37,694 nucleotides of DNA from a virus (IMGVR_UViG_3300009605_000050:1-37694); one strand, 5' to 3'; shown: positions 1-6,616, counted from the first letter of the stretch. Numbers and translations: made by a program. Notes: generated from the letters alone by a model not told the origin.

Positions 1-218
1 CACTTCATATTCTCAAATAAGACACCTGTTGGTAATGCTTTGAAAATGAAATTTTTACCATCACGTGTAAAGGTATGACCCGCATTTGGCATGTTGTCAC
101 TAATTGCTACAGTTATATTTTTATACTTAGTATAAAGATAACCTGCAAGTTTACCTTTACCAGTACTTCCCCACTGTCCATCAATCAAAAAATTTACCTT
201 ACCATTTTCAATAATCAT
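1..218 (-). CDS. Adenylosuccinate synthetase family, PurZ-like (partial, N-terminus)
   Basis: The first 72 codons of a gene that runs off the left edge of the window. The N-terminus has the GTP-binding loop of adenylosuccinate synthetases as DGQWGSTGKGK, followed by DNMPNAGHTF (the conserved N-A-G-H-T) and an ALPTGVLFEN segment equivalent to the PurA I-P-S-G-I-L stretch. In PurA the loop is WGDEGKGK and its Asp is the catalytic base; here Asp-Glu is Ser-Thr. PurZ enzymes, which make the succinyl precursor of 2-aminoadenine (Z) nucleotides, also replace that Asp. The start is ATG at 218 with an AAGGAA ribosome site, about 18 bases below a consensus promoter. Family membership is clear. The Z-nucleotide role is inference, since only the N-terminus is seen and related phage homologues may act otherwise. 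Confidence 0.82.
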   Translation of the reverse strand, partial: MIIENGKVNFLIDGQWGSTGKGKLAGYLYTKYKNITVAISDNMPNAGHTFTRDGKNFIFKALPTGVLFENMK

Positions 219-242
219 ATTTTTATGTTCCTTTTCTACTAT

Positions 243-271
243 ATTATACCAAATAGGCACTTTTTTGTCAA
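243..271 (-). promoter_or_regulatory. Sigma70-type promoter P1
   Basis: On the minus strand TTGACA (271-266) and TATAAT (248-243) are separated by 17 bases. The box is preceded by GG, giving an extended -10. It lies 24 bases above the ATG of the PurZ-like gene and is one of seven promoters of the same design in the window. Confidence 0.85.
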
Positions 272-562
272 TTAATTAAGATGTTTACCTTTAAGAATTT
301 CTGCATACTTAGTACCTTTAACGCCAGGCGAATCACACATCTTTTGCATTGCATCTCCAAACCCACCGTGGTTGTGTGGTTTTTTTATGTCCATATTATA
401 ATCCATTTGTACAGCAGGTGCAGCCCCATGATGTCTAAAAACGTTTCCTTTTTTAGCATCACAGTGAGGACACTTCTTTTTTAGTGGTTTTTCATAATCC
501 GACATAGAAAGGACTTCTTCCCAGATTTCTTTACATTTTAAACATGAATATTCATAAATCAT
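272..562 (-). CDS. FmdB-like zinc-ribbon protein
   Basis: 96 residues. The N-terminus MIYEYSCLKCKEIWEE and the later KKKCPHCDAKKG form a C-x2-C plus C-P-x-C zinc knuckle, the arrangement of FmdB-type small zinc-ribbon proteins, which occur in many T4-like phages. The rest (HHGAAPAVQMDY, HNHGGFGDAM) is rich in His and Gly and is typical of the phage members. The molecular role is unknown. The start overlaps the stop of the upstream gene by four bases (ATGA), implying translational coupling. The stop abuts promoter P1 of the PurZ-like gene. Confidence 0.7.
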   Translation of the reverse strand: MIYEYSCLKCKEIWEEVLSMSDYEKPLKKKCPHCDAKKGNVFRHHGAAPAVQMDYNMDIKKPHNHGGFGDAMQKMCDSPGVKGTKYAEILKGKHLN

Positions 563-825
563 TTCTTTTTTTCTCTTACTAGTTTATTAATTTCAACAAT
601 GAAGCCGGTAGGAATTTTTTCTAAGGTAGATGCAAGATCTTTACCAACCGTAGATAATAGAGATACTTGATCGTCATTTTGGTAGACTAGGTAACCTACA
701 GATTTCATTACTGGACAGGGTTTTTTAGCATCGCGAAGTTGGCTTTTCAAGTTATTCCAGCCTACTTCACCAAGTTCTTCAGCATCAACCCAAACCACTT
801 CAACTAATTCATAGTCTTTGTCCAT
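559..825 (-). CDS. Conserved hypothetical protein
   Basis: 88 residues, no recognised domain. It starts YELVEVVWVDAEELGEVGW, and the centre (CPVMKSVGYLVYQNDDQVSLL) reads as a small beta-rich domain followed by a basic C-terminal tail (KLVREKKK). A TATAAATA box ends only six bases before the ATG, so a transcript from it would be leaderless; no ribosome site is evident. It is coupled to the zinc-ribbon gene downstream. Confidence 0.6.
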   Translation of the reverse strand: MDKDYELVEVVWVDAEELGEVGWNNLKSQLRDAKKPCPVMKSVGYLVYQNDDQVSLLSTVGKDLASTLEKIPTGFIVEINKLVREKKK

Positions 826-831
826 GTATAC

Positions 832-839
832 TATTTATA
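832..839 (-). promoter_or_regulatory. T4-type late promoter box (TATAAATA)
   Basis: Perfect TATAAATA on the minus strand, six bases before the ATG at 825. T4 late promoters have no -35 and fire about 6-7 bases after this box, so the mRNA would start at or near the start codon. Confidence 0.5.
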
Positions 840-844
840 TACGA

Positions 845-1236
845 CAAAGACCCCTAACAATTTTGCATATGCAAGGGGTCTTTGAAGTCTTTCGTTCTCA
901 CTGCGAGGCCCCACAGTGTCAGAGTGGTAATGAATCTTACATCATCTTCACCGTCAACACCCTGATTCAGGGTATTAGGGTCAACAAATGCCTCTACTTT
1001 TCCACAAGAACGATTATTTGTACTCCGGCAGGATTAAATTATACCTGCAACTTTCGAGGTCAACTAATTTTGTTAGTTACTCTAATCGCACTATAACTGT
1101 CGGAGTTACCCAACTGGAATCTATACCTCTCGGCCGTCTTCCACCCCACAACAGGGAGCCACATACCTTATTCCGCATGACGAAAAATTGTTCAGTCACG
1201 GAGTCGTGTAAGTGATCAAACCTTACACATTTTTTA
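845..1236 (+). ncRNA. Candidate structured non-coding RNA
   Basis: A gene-free stretch rich in inverted repeats that ends in a plus-strand terminator. Visible stems: an 11-bp perfect stem 845-855/874-884; 899-903/914-918; a perfect hairpin ACCCTGATTCAGGGT at 959-973; a 9-bp stem 1023-1031/1097-1105 (one G-T pair, which favours plus-strand RNA) enclosing the hairpins 1028-1032/1044-1048 and 1062-1067/1073-1078; and the terminator stem 1206-1212/1222-1228. No start-codon ORF looks like protein. No T-arm consensus was found, so tRNA is unlikely. The family is unknown to me and no plus-strand promoter is obvious. Confidence 0.5.
1206..1235 (+). terminator. Rho-independent terminator, plus strand
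   Basis: GTGTAAG (1206-1212) pairs with CTTACAC (1222-1228) and is followed by ATTTTTT. There is no T-run on the other strand, so it serves plus-strand transcription, although all flanking genes are on the minus strand. Confidence 0.75.
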
Positions 1237-1249
1237 TATTCACTTGTCA

Positions 1250-1297
1250 AAAAACTAAAAAATTGATGACGGGCAATGGAACTTCCCCCATCATCAA
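1250..1297 (-). terminator. Rho-independent terminator of the HTH gene
   Basis: TTGATGA (1263-1269) pairs with TCATCAA (1291-1297), with a GGG/CCC inner stem. On the minus strand it is followed by AATTTTTTAGTTTTTT. It lies just below the HTH gene stop. Confidence 0.75.
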
Positions 1298-1316
1298 AGG
1301 TTAATCCAATTAAGGA

Positions 1317-1592
1317 TTATAGAGCGTATCGTTTGCCCATACGGTTAAAACCATAAGTACGAGTACCATTGTGGGTATCAGTAACGAAATATCGGGTCTT
1401 ACCATGAGGTGTTTTTGCAGTAGTAACCATCCAATTACCATTTGCTTCAAGTTGCTTCTTGATGGTGCTCATCGTGGAAGCAAGGCTTTTCAAACCGTAG
1501 CGATTTCGTGCTTCGGATTCAGTCAAGCCATTGTCTGAATTGGTTAAATAGTTGATTACCTGCCTACGCTTAGAAACGGGTGCCATTGGCAT
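1317..1592 (-). CDS. Winged helix-turn-helix phage protein
   Basis: 91 residues from ATG 1592, chosen because AAAAGGAGAAACATT sits directly before it; a longer reading from 1622 lacks a ribosome site. The segment RRQVINYLTNSDNGLTESEA and the following RNRYGLKSLASTMSTIKKQ read as a helix-turn-helix with a wing (WMVTTAKTPHGKTRYFV). This domain is widespread in marine T4-like phages, where it is a small presumed DNA-binding protein. It has its own promoter (P2), a structured leader and its own terminator, so it is a monocistronic unit. The target DNA is unknown. Confidence 0.75.
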   Translation of the reverse strand: MPMAPVSKRRQVINYLTNSDNGLTESEARNRYGLKSLASTMSTIKKQLEANGNWMVTTAKTPHGKTRYFVTDTHNGTRTYGFNRMGKRYAL

Positions 1593-1676
1593 AATGTTTC
1601 TCCTTTTCAAACCGATGTTCACTTTGTAGGGTGTCCCAGTCCATCGGTAAACTGTGTACCCTTTTGTTGATAATGT

Positions 1677-1705
1677 ATTATACCATGACGGCTTTTACAT
1701 GTCAA
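1677..1705 (-). promoter_or_regulatory. Sigma70-type promoter P2
   Basis: TTGACA (1705-1700), 17 bases, TATAAT (1682-1677), with TGG before the -10. The spacer contains the AGCCGTCATGG core shared by its sister promoters. It drives the HTH gene. The leader between about 1670 and 1593 can fold through CCGATG/CATCGG. Confidence 0.85.
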
Positions 1706-1817
1706 GATTTCTTTTTTGTTTTCTTTTTTTTGTTTTTCGGTCGTCGTAAATCCAACAACCTATTACAGTTATGGTTACGATCGTCCAAAAAATAGCAAAG
1801 TATTCAACTAAAATCAT
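1695..1817 (-). CDS. Small single-span membrane protein
   Basis: 40 residues, ATG 1817 to TAA 1695. A hydrophobic segment (FAIFWTIVTITVIGCWI) follows a short N-terminus, then a strongly basic tail (DDRKTKKRKQKRNLDM). That charge pattern predicts a short outside N-terminus and a cytoplasmic tail. It begins seven bases below the stop of the preceding gene. Its C-terminal codons overlap the -35 of promoter P2. The ribosome site is weak. Function unknown. Confidence 0.5.
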   Translation of the reverse strand: MILVEYFAIFWTIVTITVIGCWIYDDRKTKKRKQKRNLDM

Positions 1818-1823
1818 TTGTTT

Positions 1824-2042
1824 TTACTGGTCATCTATTTTATCGTCCAAATCCATCGGGAGTAATGCTCTTAGGTTAACCATAATTCTTGCCAGTTCAT
1901 TATAATTAATTTTATTTAATAGGTACTTCTCATACCCCTTTACTGCGGCTTCAGAAGCATCAATCAAATCTAATAACCATTTTGTTTTGTCTTCTGGTTC
2001 CTTCCAGTTTTTTTTACCATTTACCTTTTTTTTGTTGGACAT
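1824..2042 (-). CDS. Small hypothetical protein
   Basis: 72 residues from ATG 2042; a TTG reading from 2066 exists but places the start inside the ribosome-site region (AAAGGGGTG). Lysine-rich N-terminus (MSNKKKVNGKKNWKEPEDK), then a helical body (LLDLIDASEAAVKGYEKYL and NYNELARIMVNLRALL). No recognised domain. A CATAAATA late-type box lies 28 bases upstream. Confidence 0.55.
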   Translation of the reverse strand: MSNKKKVNGKKNWKEPEDKTKWLLDLIDASEAAVKGYEKYLLNKINYNELARIMVNLRALLPMDLDDKIDDQ

Positions 2043-2069
2043 TTTGTTAATAACACCCCTTTGCAAAAA

Positions 2070-2077
2070 TATTTATG
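2070..2077 (-). promoter_or_regulatory. Late-type promoter box (CATAAATA)
   Basis: One base off TATAAATA on the minus strand, 28 bases above ATG 2042, with a GGGGTG ribosome site between. The spacing suits a late promoter. Confidence 0.35.
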
Positions 2078-2097
2078 GTAAAAAAATATGCGTATTC

Positions 2098-2292
2098 TTA
2101 TAGTTCTTCTAGGAGCATTATGGCTACATTATCGTCTGAAATCCAATCCGATTGTCCATCTTCAAACTGGATTTTCAAAGAACGATAAGTAATGTTACCT
2201 TCACTATCGTGTTCTTCAACCAAGTCAATAATTTTGCCCGTTCTTTTTGATTGCTTTTCTACAACCTTGTTACCTATGTCATATTTGCTCAT
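2098..2292 (-). CDS. Small SH3/KOW-like hypothetical protein
   Basis: 64 residues. The pattern YDIGNKVVEKQSKRTGKIID followed by YRSLKIQFEDGQSDWISDD is that of a small SH3/KOW-like barrel: a turn at RTGK, then strands ending in a D-G-Q-S-D-W hairpin. No family is assigned. It overlaps the upstream DUF2693-like gene by four bases (ATGA), so the two are translated together from promoter P3. Confidence 0.55.
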   Translation of the reverse strand: MSKYDIGNKVVEKQSKRTGKIIDLVEEHDSEGNITYRSLKIQFEDGQSDWISDDNVAIMLLEEL

Positions 2293-2609
2293 GTTCTTGG
2301 TATCCCTGTTAATTGTTCAAAATAAATGATTTTGTTAATTGGAATCTGAACCCATTCACCACCCCGCCATTCATCTCCGTTCATATCCCAGACTACAATA
2401 ATGTTTTTTTCATAGTCGTAGTCAATCCAATTGTTTACTTTATTTTCTTCCATATGGAATTTTTTCAGGGTACAGTACCTAAGTTCTTCTTTATTAACAC
2501 TGTTAAGAAATTTTATTTCACATATACCATTTTTTAAACAAGTATTGAGATCTGCTCTGGTGGCACCCTTTTTTAAATCTATTATTATGGTGGATGTATT
2601 TTCGTTCAT
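2289..2609 (-). CDS. DUF2693-like SH3-fold protein
   Basis: 106 residues. The core LNTCLKNGICEIKFLNSVNK, with RYCTLKKF, then IIVVWDMNGDEWRG and a final IPINKIIYFEQL, matches the layout of DUF2693 proteins of T4-like phages (L-K-x-G-x-x-x-V-x-F, T-L, V-W-D, then V-x-S/N-I). The family role is not established; the fold is SH3-like. The ATG lies six bases after the -10 of promoter P3, so the message should be leaderless; no ribosome site is visible. Confidence 0.6.
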   Translation of the reverse strand: MNENTSTIIIDLKKGATRADLNTCLKNGICEIKFLNSVNKEELRYCTLKKFHMEENKVNNWIDYDYEKNIIVVWDMNGDEWRGGEWVQIPINKIIYFEQLTGIPRT

Positions 2610-2615
2610 ATGTAT

Positions 2616-2644
2616 ATTATACCTTTAAGGCTTTTATCTGTCAA
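2616..2644 (-). promoter_or_regulatory. Sigma70-type promoter P3
   Basis: TTGACA (2644-2639), 17 bases, TATAAT (2621-2616). The -10 is separated from ATG 2609 by six bases, so transcription should start at the A of the start codon. Confidence 0.82.
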
Positions 2645-2655
2645 CAAATAAATAT

Positions 2656-2943
2656 TTATCCAAACTCGCAGTATTGACAATAACCACATATAGAGCCATT
2701 TTTCTTTTCAAAGTTTGAACAACCTTCGAAATTAACTCCACTACAGTCTTTGTAAATAGATGCATTTAAAGATTTTGCGTCACTAACCACATTAGAGATT
2801 ACTTTTTTATTAGGGTGTTCAACACTGCAATCTGTTTTAGTATCCATAGTATCTTCGTTGATACCATGCTTTTCTAAATATCCTCTAGTAAAAAACTTTT
2901 CCCTAATAGCGTTAGATTTAAAAGAGAGAATTACTTTTGGCAC
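2656..2943 (-). CDS. Cys-rich small hypothetical protein
   Basis: 95 residues. The N-terminal half (MPKVILSFKSNAIREKF) is ordinary; the C-terminal third carries clustered cysteines (DCSGVNFEGCSNFEKK, then SICGYCQYCEFG), which could bind a metal. No family recognised. It ends eleven bases above the -35 of promoter P3. Confidence 0.55.
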   Translation of the reverse strand: MPKVILSFKSNAIREKFFTRGYLEKHGINEDTMDTKTDCSVEHPNKKVISNVVSDAKSLNASIYKDCSGVNFEGCSNFEKKNGSICGYCQYCEFG

Positions 2944-2947
2944 TATA

Positions 2948-3235
2948 TTAACCTAAATCCTCTCTGTCAAAATCCTCTCTAGAAGAGGTAATATCTATCA
3001 TGATTTCGCTGGCTATTTTAGCAACTTTTAACATAAAGTCTGATTCTTCATCAGTAAACATGCTTCCGTCGCATGATCCTATTAAAGACTTAATTAAAAG
3101 CATAGTACCTGTTGCAACTTCAACGATTCTTTCTTCCGGAAGATACCCAGATTCGCCAGCAAGTAACTTGTCATAAGCAAACCCAAGGGTATCCATCATG
3201 TCTGAGATTTCGAATGTACTTCTTTTTATTATCAT
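2948..3235 (-). CDS. Hypothetical helical protein
   Basis: 95 residues, mostly predicted helix (FEISDMMDTLGFAYDKLL, EVATGTMLLIKSLIGSC, DFMLKVAKIASEIMIDI) with an acidic end (DFDREDLG). No recognisable domain. Close spacing to both neighbours places it in the P4-driven operon. Confidence 0.55.
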   Translation of the reverse strand: MIIKRSTFEISDMMDTLGFAYDKLLAGESGYLPEERIVEVATGTMLLIKSLIGSCDGSMFTDEESDFMLKVAKIASEIMIDITSSREDFDREDLG

Positions 3236-3241
3236 CTTTTT

Positions 3242-3706
3242 TTAAAAAACTTCCGTATTATATAGTGTTGAATCGTCTTCTTCAGCACCATCAATTACTG
3301 ACATAACCATTTCATCATCTGCTTCGAACTCGTCGACAACGTTATGCATCTCTTCGTCAGCAGCCATTTGTGTTAACTCATTGTCATCAGGAACTTCTCC
3401 ATCCCCAACCATGTCAACAGCCATGTCAGCCACTTCAGGGATAAAATAAACACCTAAAGTAGCACGACGATCGTGGTCTTTCACAATCCAATTTGGTACG
3501 TCATCATTGTTTTTAAAATTCAATGAAACAGAACGTAATTGTTGACGTGAGAATGTTATATCAGTAGTATCGATGCTCAGACTCTCAGCATGGGTTATAA
3601 TTTGGTCCACATATGCTTTTCGTGCTTCTGATAAGTTGTCATATGTCCAGTCAGAGTTGACCTTACTCATATCGTATCCATTTGTATCGTATTGACTCAT
3701 ATCCAT
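3242..3706 (-). CDS. Acidic hypothetical protein
   Basis: 154 residues. The N-terminal half has a possible small domain (ITFSRQQLRSVSLNFKNN, VPNWIVKDHDRRATLGVYF); the C-terminal 60 residues are strongly acidic (VPDDNELTQMAADEEMHNVV and onward), a feature of some DNA mimics and of proteins with basic partners, but no function can be assigned. The start is ATG 3706 with an AAGGAG ribosome site, 48 bases below the -10 of P4. Confidence 0.6.
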   Translation of the reverse strand: MDMSQYDTNGYDMSKVNSDWTYDNLSEARKAYVDQIITHAESLSIDTTDITFSRQQLRSVSLNFKNNDDVPNWIVKDHDRRATLGVYFIPEVADMAVDMVGDGEVPDDNELTQMAADEEMHNVVDEFEADDEMVMSVIDGAEEDDSTLYNTEVF

Positions 3707-3753
3707 TTGTTGTTTCTCCTTATATCTTACTAGAAACGTTTTCTTGAATGTGT

Positions 3754-3782
3754 ATTATACCACGACGGCTATTTTCTGTCAA
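3754..3782 (-). promoter_or_regulatory. Sigma70-type promoter P4
   Basis: TTGACA (3782-3777), 17 bases, TATAAT (3759-3754), with the AGCCGTCGTGG spacer end. The -35 lies just beyond the stop of the upstream 68-residue gene. Confidence 0.85.
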
Positions 3783-3785
3783 TGG

Positions 3786-3992
3786 CTATTCGCCATCATC
3801 CCAAGGTTTGTCAAAAGGGTGTCTTGGGTGGGAAGAAGAATCCCCCACAAACTGTTCTATCAACCAATTGGCATATGCTTCTTTATATTCTTCCCAGTCG
3901 ACAGGTCTATCGTATGTTCCATATACACGAAATTCTTTGCAAAATGCCTCATCCAATTTATTTTCTATATGTTCAGACAATGGTAAAAACAT
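3786..3992 (-). CDS. Small acidic hypothetical protein
   Basis: 68 residues. Helical and aromatic (VDWEEYKEAYANWLIEQFV), with a terminal SSHPRHPFDKPWDDGE. A GAGGA ribosome site precedes ATG 3992. No family recognised. It is the last gene of the block running down from the AAA+ ATPase. Confidence 0.5.
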   Translation of the reverse strand: MFLPLSEHIENKLDEAFCKEFRVYGTYDRPVDWEEYKEAYANWLIEQFVGDSSSHPRHPFDKPWDDGE

Positions 3993-3998
3993 TATATG

Positions 3999-4085
3999 TC
4001 ATTCCTCACTAGCGTTCATCATATAATATGCAAATACCATTACAAAAAGTCCCGCTATAATGTATCTAATAATGTCTTCACACAT
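3999..4085 (-). CDS. 28-residue membrane microprotein
   Basis: ATG 4085 to TGA 3999: MCEDIIRYIIAGLFVMVFAY, then YMMNASEE. One transmembrane segment with an acidic end. The ATG overlaps the end of the DUF5710-like gene and the stop falls seven bases before the next start, so it fills the gap between two real genes exactly. That placement, not homology, is the reason to call it. Confidence 0.45.
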   Translation of the reverse strand: MCEDIIRYIIAGLFVMVFAYYMMNASEE

Positions 4086-4575
4086 TTTCTGGATGTGTTC
4101 CATGCATTCGGTGATAATTACCTTGTACCATTTTGTTCCACAGTTCTCTGGCTTTATCGACAGGTAACCATCGAGTGTCGGTACGATGTTCTATCCCATC
4201 AAATCTTACTGCATCATGATCTTCATACCAAGCCACTTGCACCATGTGTGATTCGCGATCGTTAGAAAGGGTGTACATCTTGGGATGTCCCTTTTGTTCA
4301 ACTTTCCCTGATTCTTGAATTTCACCGTATTGACCCATAATCATATGATTATCGTTCAACCAGTCACGGACTAGCGTACCATTGTCGTGCACTTGGTCAA
4401 GAAGTTTATTTTTTGGCATCCACCAATGTTGATTGGGGTCATCCCATCGACCACCGTATTTCTTTACATCGTCTTTTTCGTCATAAAGAACAGCGAGTTT
4501 ATAACCATCAAATACGCAATCTTTGTCGTATTTCTTATATTCTTTTCGGAATTTTTTTATTTCATGTGTTTTCAT
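4078..4575 (-). CDS. DUF5710-like N-terminal domain plus WN-repeat C-terminal domain
   Basis: 165 residues. Residues 25-60 (YKLAVLYDEKDDVKKYGGRW, then DDPNQHWWMP) match the DUF5710 pattern (V-P-Y-x-E-K-d-x-A-K-x-x-G-A-R-W-D...W-x-x-P), found in DNA-processing and plasmid/phage proteins. The C-terminal half (DHDAVRFDGIEH and KARELWNKMVQGNYHR) belongs to a small family also seen in the two genes upstream and in the gene at 34075-34332. Start and stop are coupled to both neighbours. Role unknown. Confidence 0.6.
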   Translation of the reverse strand: MKTHEIKKFRKEYKKYDKDCVFDGYKLAVLYDEKDDVKKYGGRWDDPNQHWWMPKNKLLDQVHDNGTLVRDWLNDNHMIMGQYGEIQESGKVEQKGHPKMYTLSNDRESHMVQVAWYEDHDAVRFDGIEHRTDTRWLPVDKARELWNKMVQGNYHRMHGTHPENV

Positions 4576-4796
4576 TGCGTTTTAAACCCTTGTGATACGA
4601 GTGCATCCCATTGTTTGCGACCAACGCTCAGGTGGTAGCAACCGTCCGAATGATTCACACCATCAATAACCTCTTGACAATATTGACCATTATGTTTGAT
4701 TTGTACCCCATACCCATCAGATTCCTTACCATAATGGAGGAAACTATATATCTCACCGTTGGGATGCTCTAAAAAGTATTTTTGTGTAGTATCCAT
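4572..4796 (-). CDS. Small WN-repeat family protein
   Basis: 74 residues from ATG 4796, which overlaps the upstream stop as TAATG; a longer reading from 4832 would bury 12 codons in the neighbour. The end GRKQWDALVSQGFKTQ aligns with QARTFWNSLIKQGFTT of the adjacent gene and KARELWNKMVQGNYHR of the next. It reads as a small alpha/beta domain (HPNGEIYSFLHYG, YGVQIKHNG). It is the middle copy of three in a row. Function unknown. Confidence 0.55.
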   Translation of the reverse strand: MDTTQKYFLEHPNGEIYSFLHYGKESDGYGVQIKHNGQYCQEVIDGVNHSDGCYHLSVGRKQWDALVSQGFKTQ

Positions 4797-5056
4797 TAGG
4801 TAGTAAACCCTTGTTTGATTAGAGAGTTCCAAAATGTTCTTGCTTGTACTCTTTCGTAATTCCCTGCAACCATAGTTTCATCATATGTACGCCATCCGTG
4901 TCCAGCATTGATTAACACTTTGAGAGTTGACACCACTCCAGAAGGTAGTACTCCATATGGTTTGAACATATACTGGCATCCTGTGTCGTGATTGATTAAA
5001 CAATAGTCTTTTGAGTGGAGTTCAGTCGTATTCGTCTTATTATTCAAAATGGACAC
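4796..5056 (-). CDS. Small WN-repeat family protein
   Basis: 86 residues if read from GTG 5056; TTG 5047 is an alternative. It contains DTGCQYMFKPYG, VVSTLKVLINAGHGW and the family end QARTFWNSLIKQGFTT. Its start lies inside the last codons of the AAA+ gene, so expression probably depends on coupling to it. Paralogue of the two genes that follow and of 34075-34332. Confidence 0.55.
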   Translation of the reverse strand: MSILNNKTNTTELHSKDYCLINHDTGCQYMFKPYGVLPSGVVSTLKVLINAGHGWRTYDETMVAGNYERVQARTFWNSLIKQGFTT

Positions 5057-6315
5057 GCATTCGATTCTGTGGTTGCGGTTGCTTCGCTATCTGGTACATT
5101 GTGAAGGTCAACATCACCGTCAACCTTGTCGTACAAGTCCATGAAACCTTCCTTGGTATCATCATCGAATCGAGCGAGGCACATTGCGAGTGCTTTAGGC
5201 TTATCACCACCAAAGATTGCAAGTGCTTTAACGATGTCCACGAGGCGACGAGTCGAGATCACTTCATCAACTCCACCTTCGTAAAATGACTTGCGGATGA
5301 TACCTGCCCATTTGGTCAGGTGCTTTGCAAATTCGTTGTCATCGACATCAACTGATTCCATTGCTTTGCGAAGAATTTTACACTCAGTATTTTGAGGAGC
5401 ATATTCTTGCTCAAGTGTTACAGGGAATCGATCAAGGAATGCTTCATTCATTACAGCAGTACCGATGAAGCGACCATCATCACTACCTTTACCCTTGGTA
5501 TTAGCAGTTGCAAAAATTGTGAAACCGGCTGCAGGAGTGACCCACTGACCGATCTTCTTAAGGAACACACCCTTACCTTCAAGGACAGGTTGCAAGCACA
5601 TGATATTTGCGGATGCAAGATCAACTTCATCAAGAAGAAGAACACCACCATTTTTCATGGCTGCAACAACTGGGCCATCTTGCCACACTGTGCTACCATC
5701 GATGAGTCGGAATCCACCAAGTAGATCATCTTCATCGGTTTGCTTTGTGATGTTGACACGATAGCAATCGCGTTTTTGCTTAGCACACACTTGCTCAACC
5801 ATGGTGGTTTTACCGTTACCAGAAAGACCAGTCACGAAACAAGGATAAAAAATCTTTGCTTTGATGATTTGTTCAACATCTTTGAAGTTACCCCATGGTA
5901 CATAAGTCTTGATACGGTCAGGAATGAGAGTGTCTCGTTCACCACCAGTTAGACCCATAATCATGGACGCAGTAGTTAAAGAAGGTTGCTCAACCGCACC
6001 TTGTACGGGACCAGTCTGTGCGACATTTTCCACTTGTACAAGGGCGGGAGCAACCGGATCAGGAGCAGTGTGACCCAACTCAGGCATCGAGAAAATATCT
6101 CTGCTACGTCCGAGCGGACGACGAGTTTTATCGTGAGTTATCCACGAAGGAATCACGTTATAAATCCCTGTTGATGCACAAAGGTCAAGCAGTTCTAAGC
6201 GGGTTACGGTAGGGCAATCTTTCCCTTCGGGACCCCTCGTATACTTACCCAAACCTGCCTTACGCATTGCATCAAGGAAGTTATTTTTTCGTCGTGTTGT
6301 ATTGCTATTTGCCAT
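5044..6315 (-). CDS. cobS: CobS-like MoxR-type AAA+ ATPase
   Basis: 423 residues from ATG 6315, which has AGGAGATTCGAAAAC before it; a longer reading from 6399 would start upstream of the promoter. Walker A is GLSGNGKTTM (about 163-172), Walker B GGVLLLDEVDLA (about 223-234), sensor ATANTKG, and an arginine-finger region EAFLDRFPV. This is the MoxR/CobS branch, known in marine T4-like phages as CobS. Its usual partner is a VWA protein of CobT type, and one is present at 34337-36616. Both genes have the same promoter type and share upstream DNA elements, which supports a joint complex. True cobalt chelation is unproven for phage homologues. Confidence 0.85.
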   Translation of the reverse strand: MANSNTTRRKNNFLDAMRKAGLGKYTRGPEGKDCPTVTRLELLDLCASTGIYNVIPSWITHDKTRRPLGRSRDIFSMPELGHTAPDPVAPALVQVENVAQTGPVQGAVEQPSLTTASMIMGLTGGERDTLIPDRIKTYVPWGNFKDVEQIIKAKIFYPCFVTGLSGNGKTTMVEQVCAKQKRDCYRVNITKQTDEDDLLGGFRLIDGSTVWQDGPVVAAMKNGGVLLLDEVDLASANIMCLQPVLEGKGVFLKKIGQWVTPAAGFTIFATANTKGKGSDDGRFIGTAVMNEAFLDRFPVTLEQEYAPQNTECKILRKAMESVDVDDNEFAKHLTKWAGIIRKSFYEGGVDEVISTRRLVDIVKALAIFGGDKPKALAMCLARFDDDTKEGFMDLYDKVDGDVDLHNVPDSEATATTESNACPF

Positions 6316-6360
6316 GTTTTCGAATCTCCTGTATATTTCGAACTTTATTTCCGTACACCC

Positions 6361-6389
6361 ATTATACCACAGCCTGATTCTTCTGTCAA
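6361..6389 (-). promoter_or_regulatory. Sigma70-type promoter P5
   Basis: TTGACA (6389-6384), 17 bases, TATAAT (6366-6361), followed by GGGTGTA as at P7. It leads the cobS-like operon with a leader of about 40 bases. Confidence 0.87.
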
Positions 6390-6409
6390 CCCCCATCACG
6401 AATACTCTA

Positions 6410-6427
6410 CTGACAGTACGTTGTCAG
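6410..6427. promoter_or_regulatory. Inverted-repeat element upstream of P5
   Basis: CTGACAGTACGTTGTCAG, a 6-bp inverted repeat 21 bases above the -35 of P5. An almost identical element (36682-36699) lies above P7 of the CobT-like gene. The form suits a dimeric operator or a processing hairpin. Confidence 0.5.
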
Positions 6428-6428
6428 T

Positions 6429-6616
6429 ATACCCCTTCCCGATATTGCCGCTGAGGGTCTGATAGCATCCGGCTATCCCCAGAGTTTCTCCTTTGGTTTC
6501 CCTTGCACCTTTTGATCTTGGGTGGGCACTTAGACATTCGGAGCAGCCTGTACAAGGAAGATATATTCCTGATCCTCCCCTGAGGATACCCCCTCACAAT
6601 ATCAGGAAAGGGGTAT
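6429..6616. other. Gene-free segment with inverted copies of a GGAAAGGGGTAT motif and RNA-like hairpins
   Basis: Between the divergent cobS-like gene and the PLP enzyme there is no convincing ORF. ATATCAGGAAAGGGGTAT occurs at 6599-6616 on the plus strand and, with one change and one base missing, at 6445-6429 on the minus strand. The plus copy recurs exactly at 36715-36732 near P7. A bulged hairpin (CTGAGGG...GATAGC/GCTATC...CCCAG, 6451-6482) and GATACCCC/GGGGTATC also fold. I cannot tell an operator array from a leader RNA. Confidence 0.4.

Noticed and set aside
845-1236. tRNA or tmRNA genes in the structured gene-free segment
   Set aside because: A 9-bp end-to-end stem (1023-1105) looked tRNA-like, but there is no T-arm consensus, no proper anticodon loop with U33 and no tmRNA tag frame. 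A nine-base match to 23S rRNA (GTACTCCGG) is within chance for this length.
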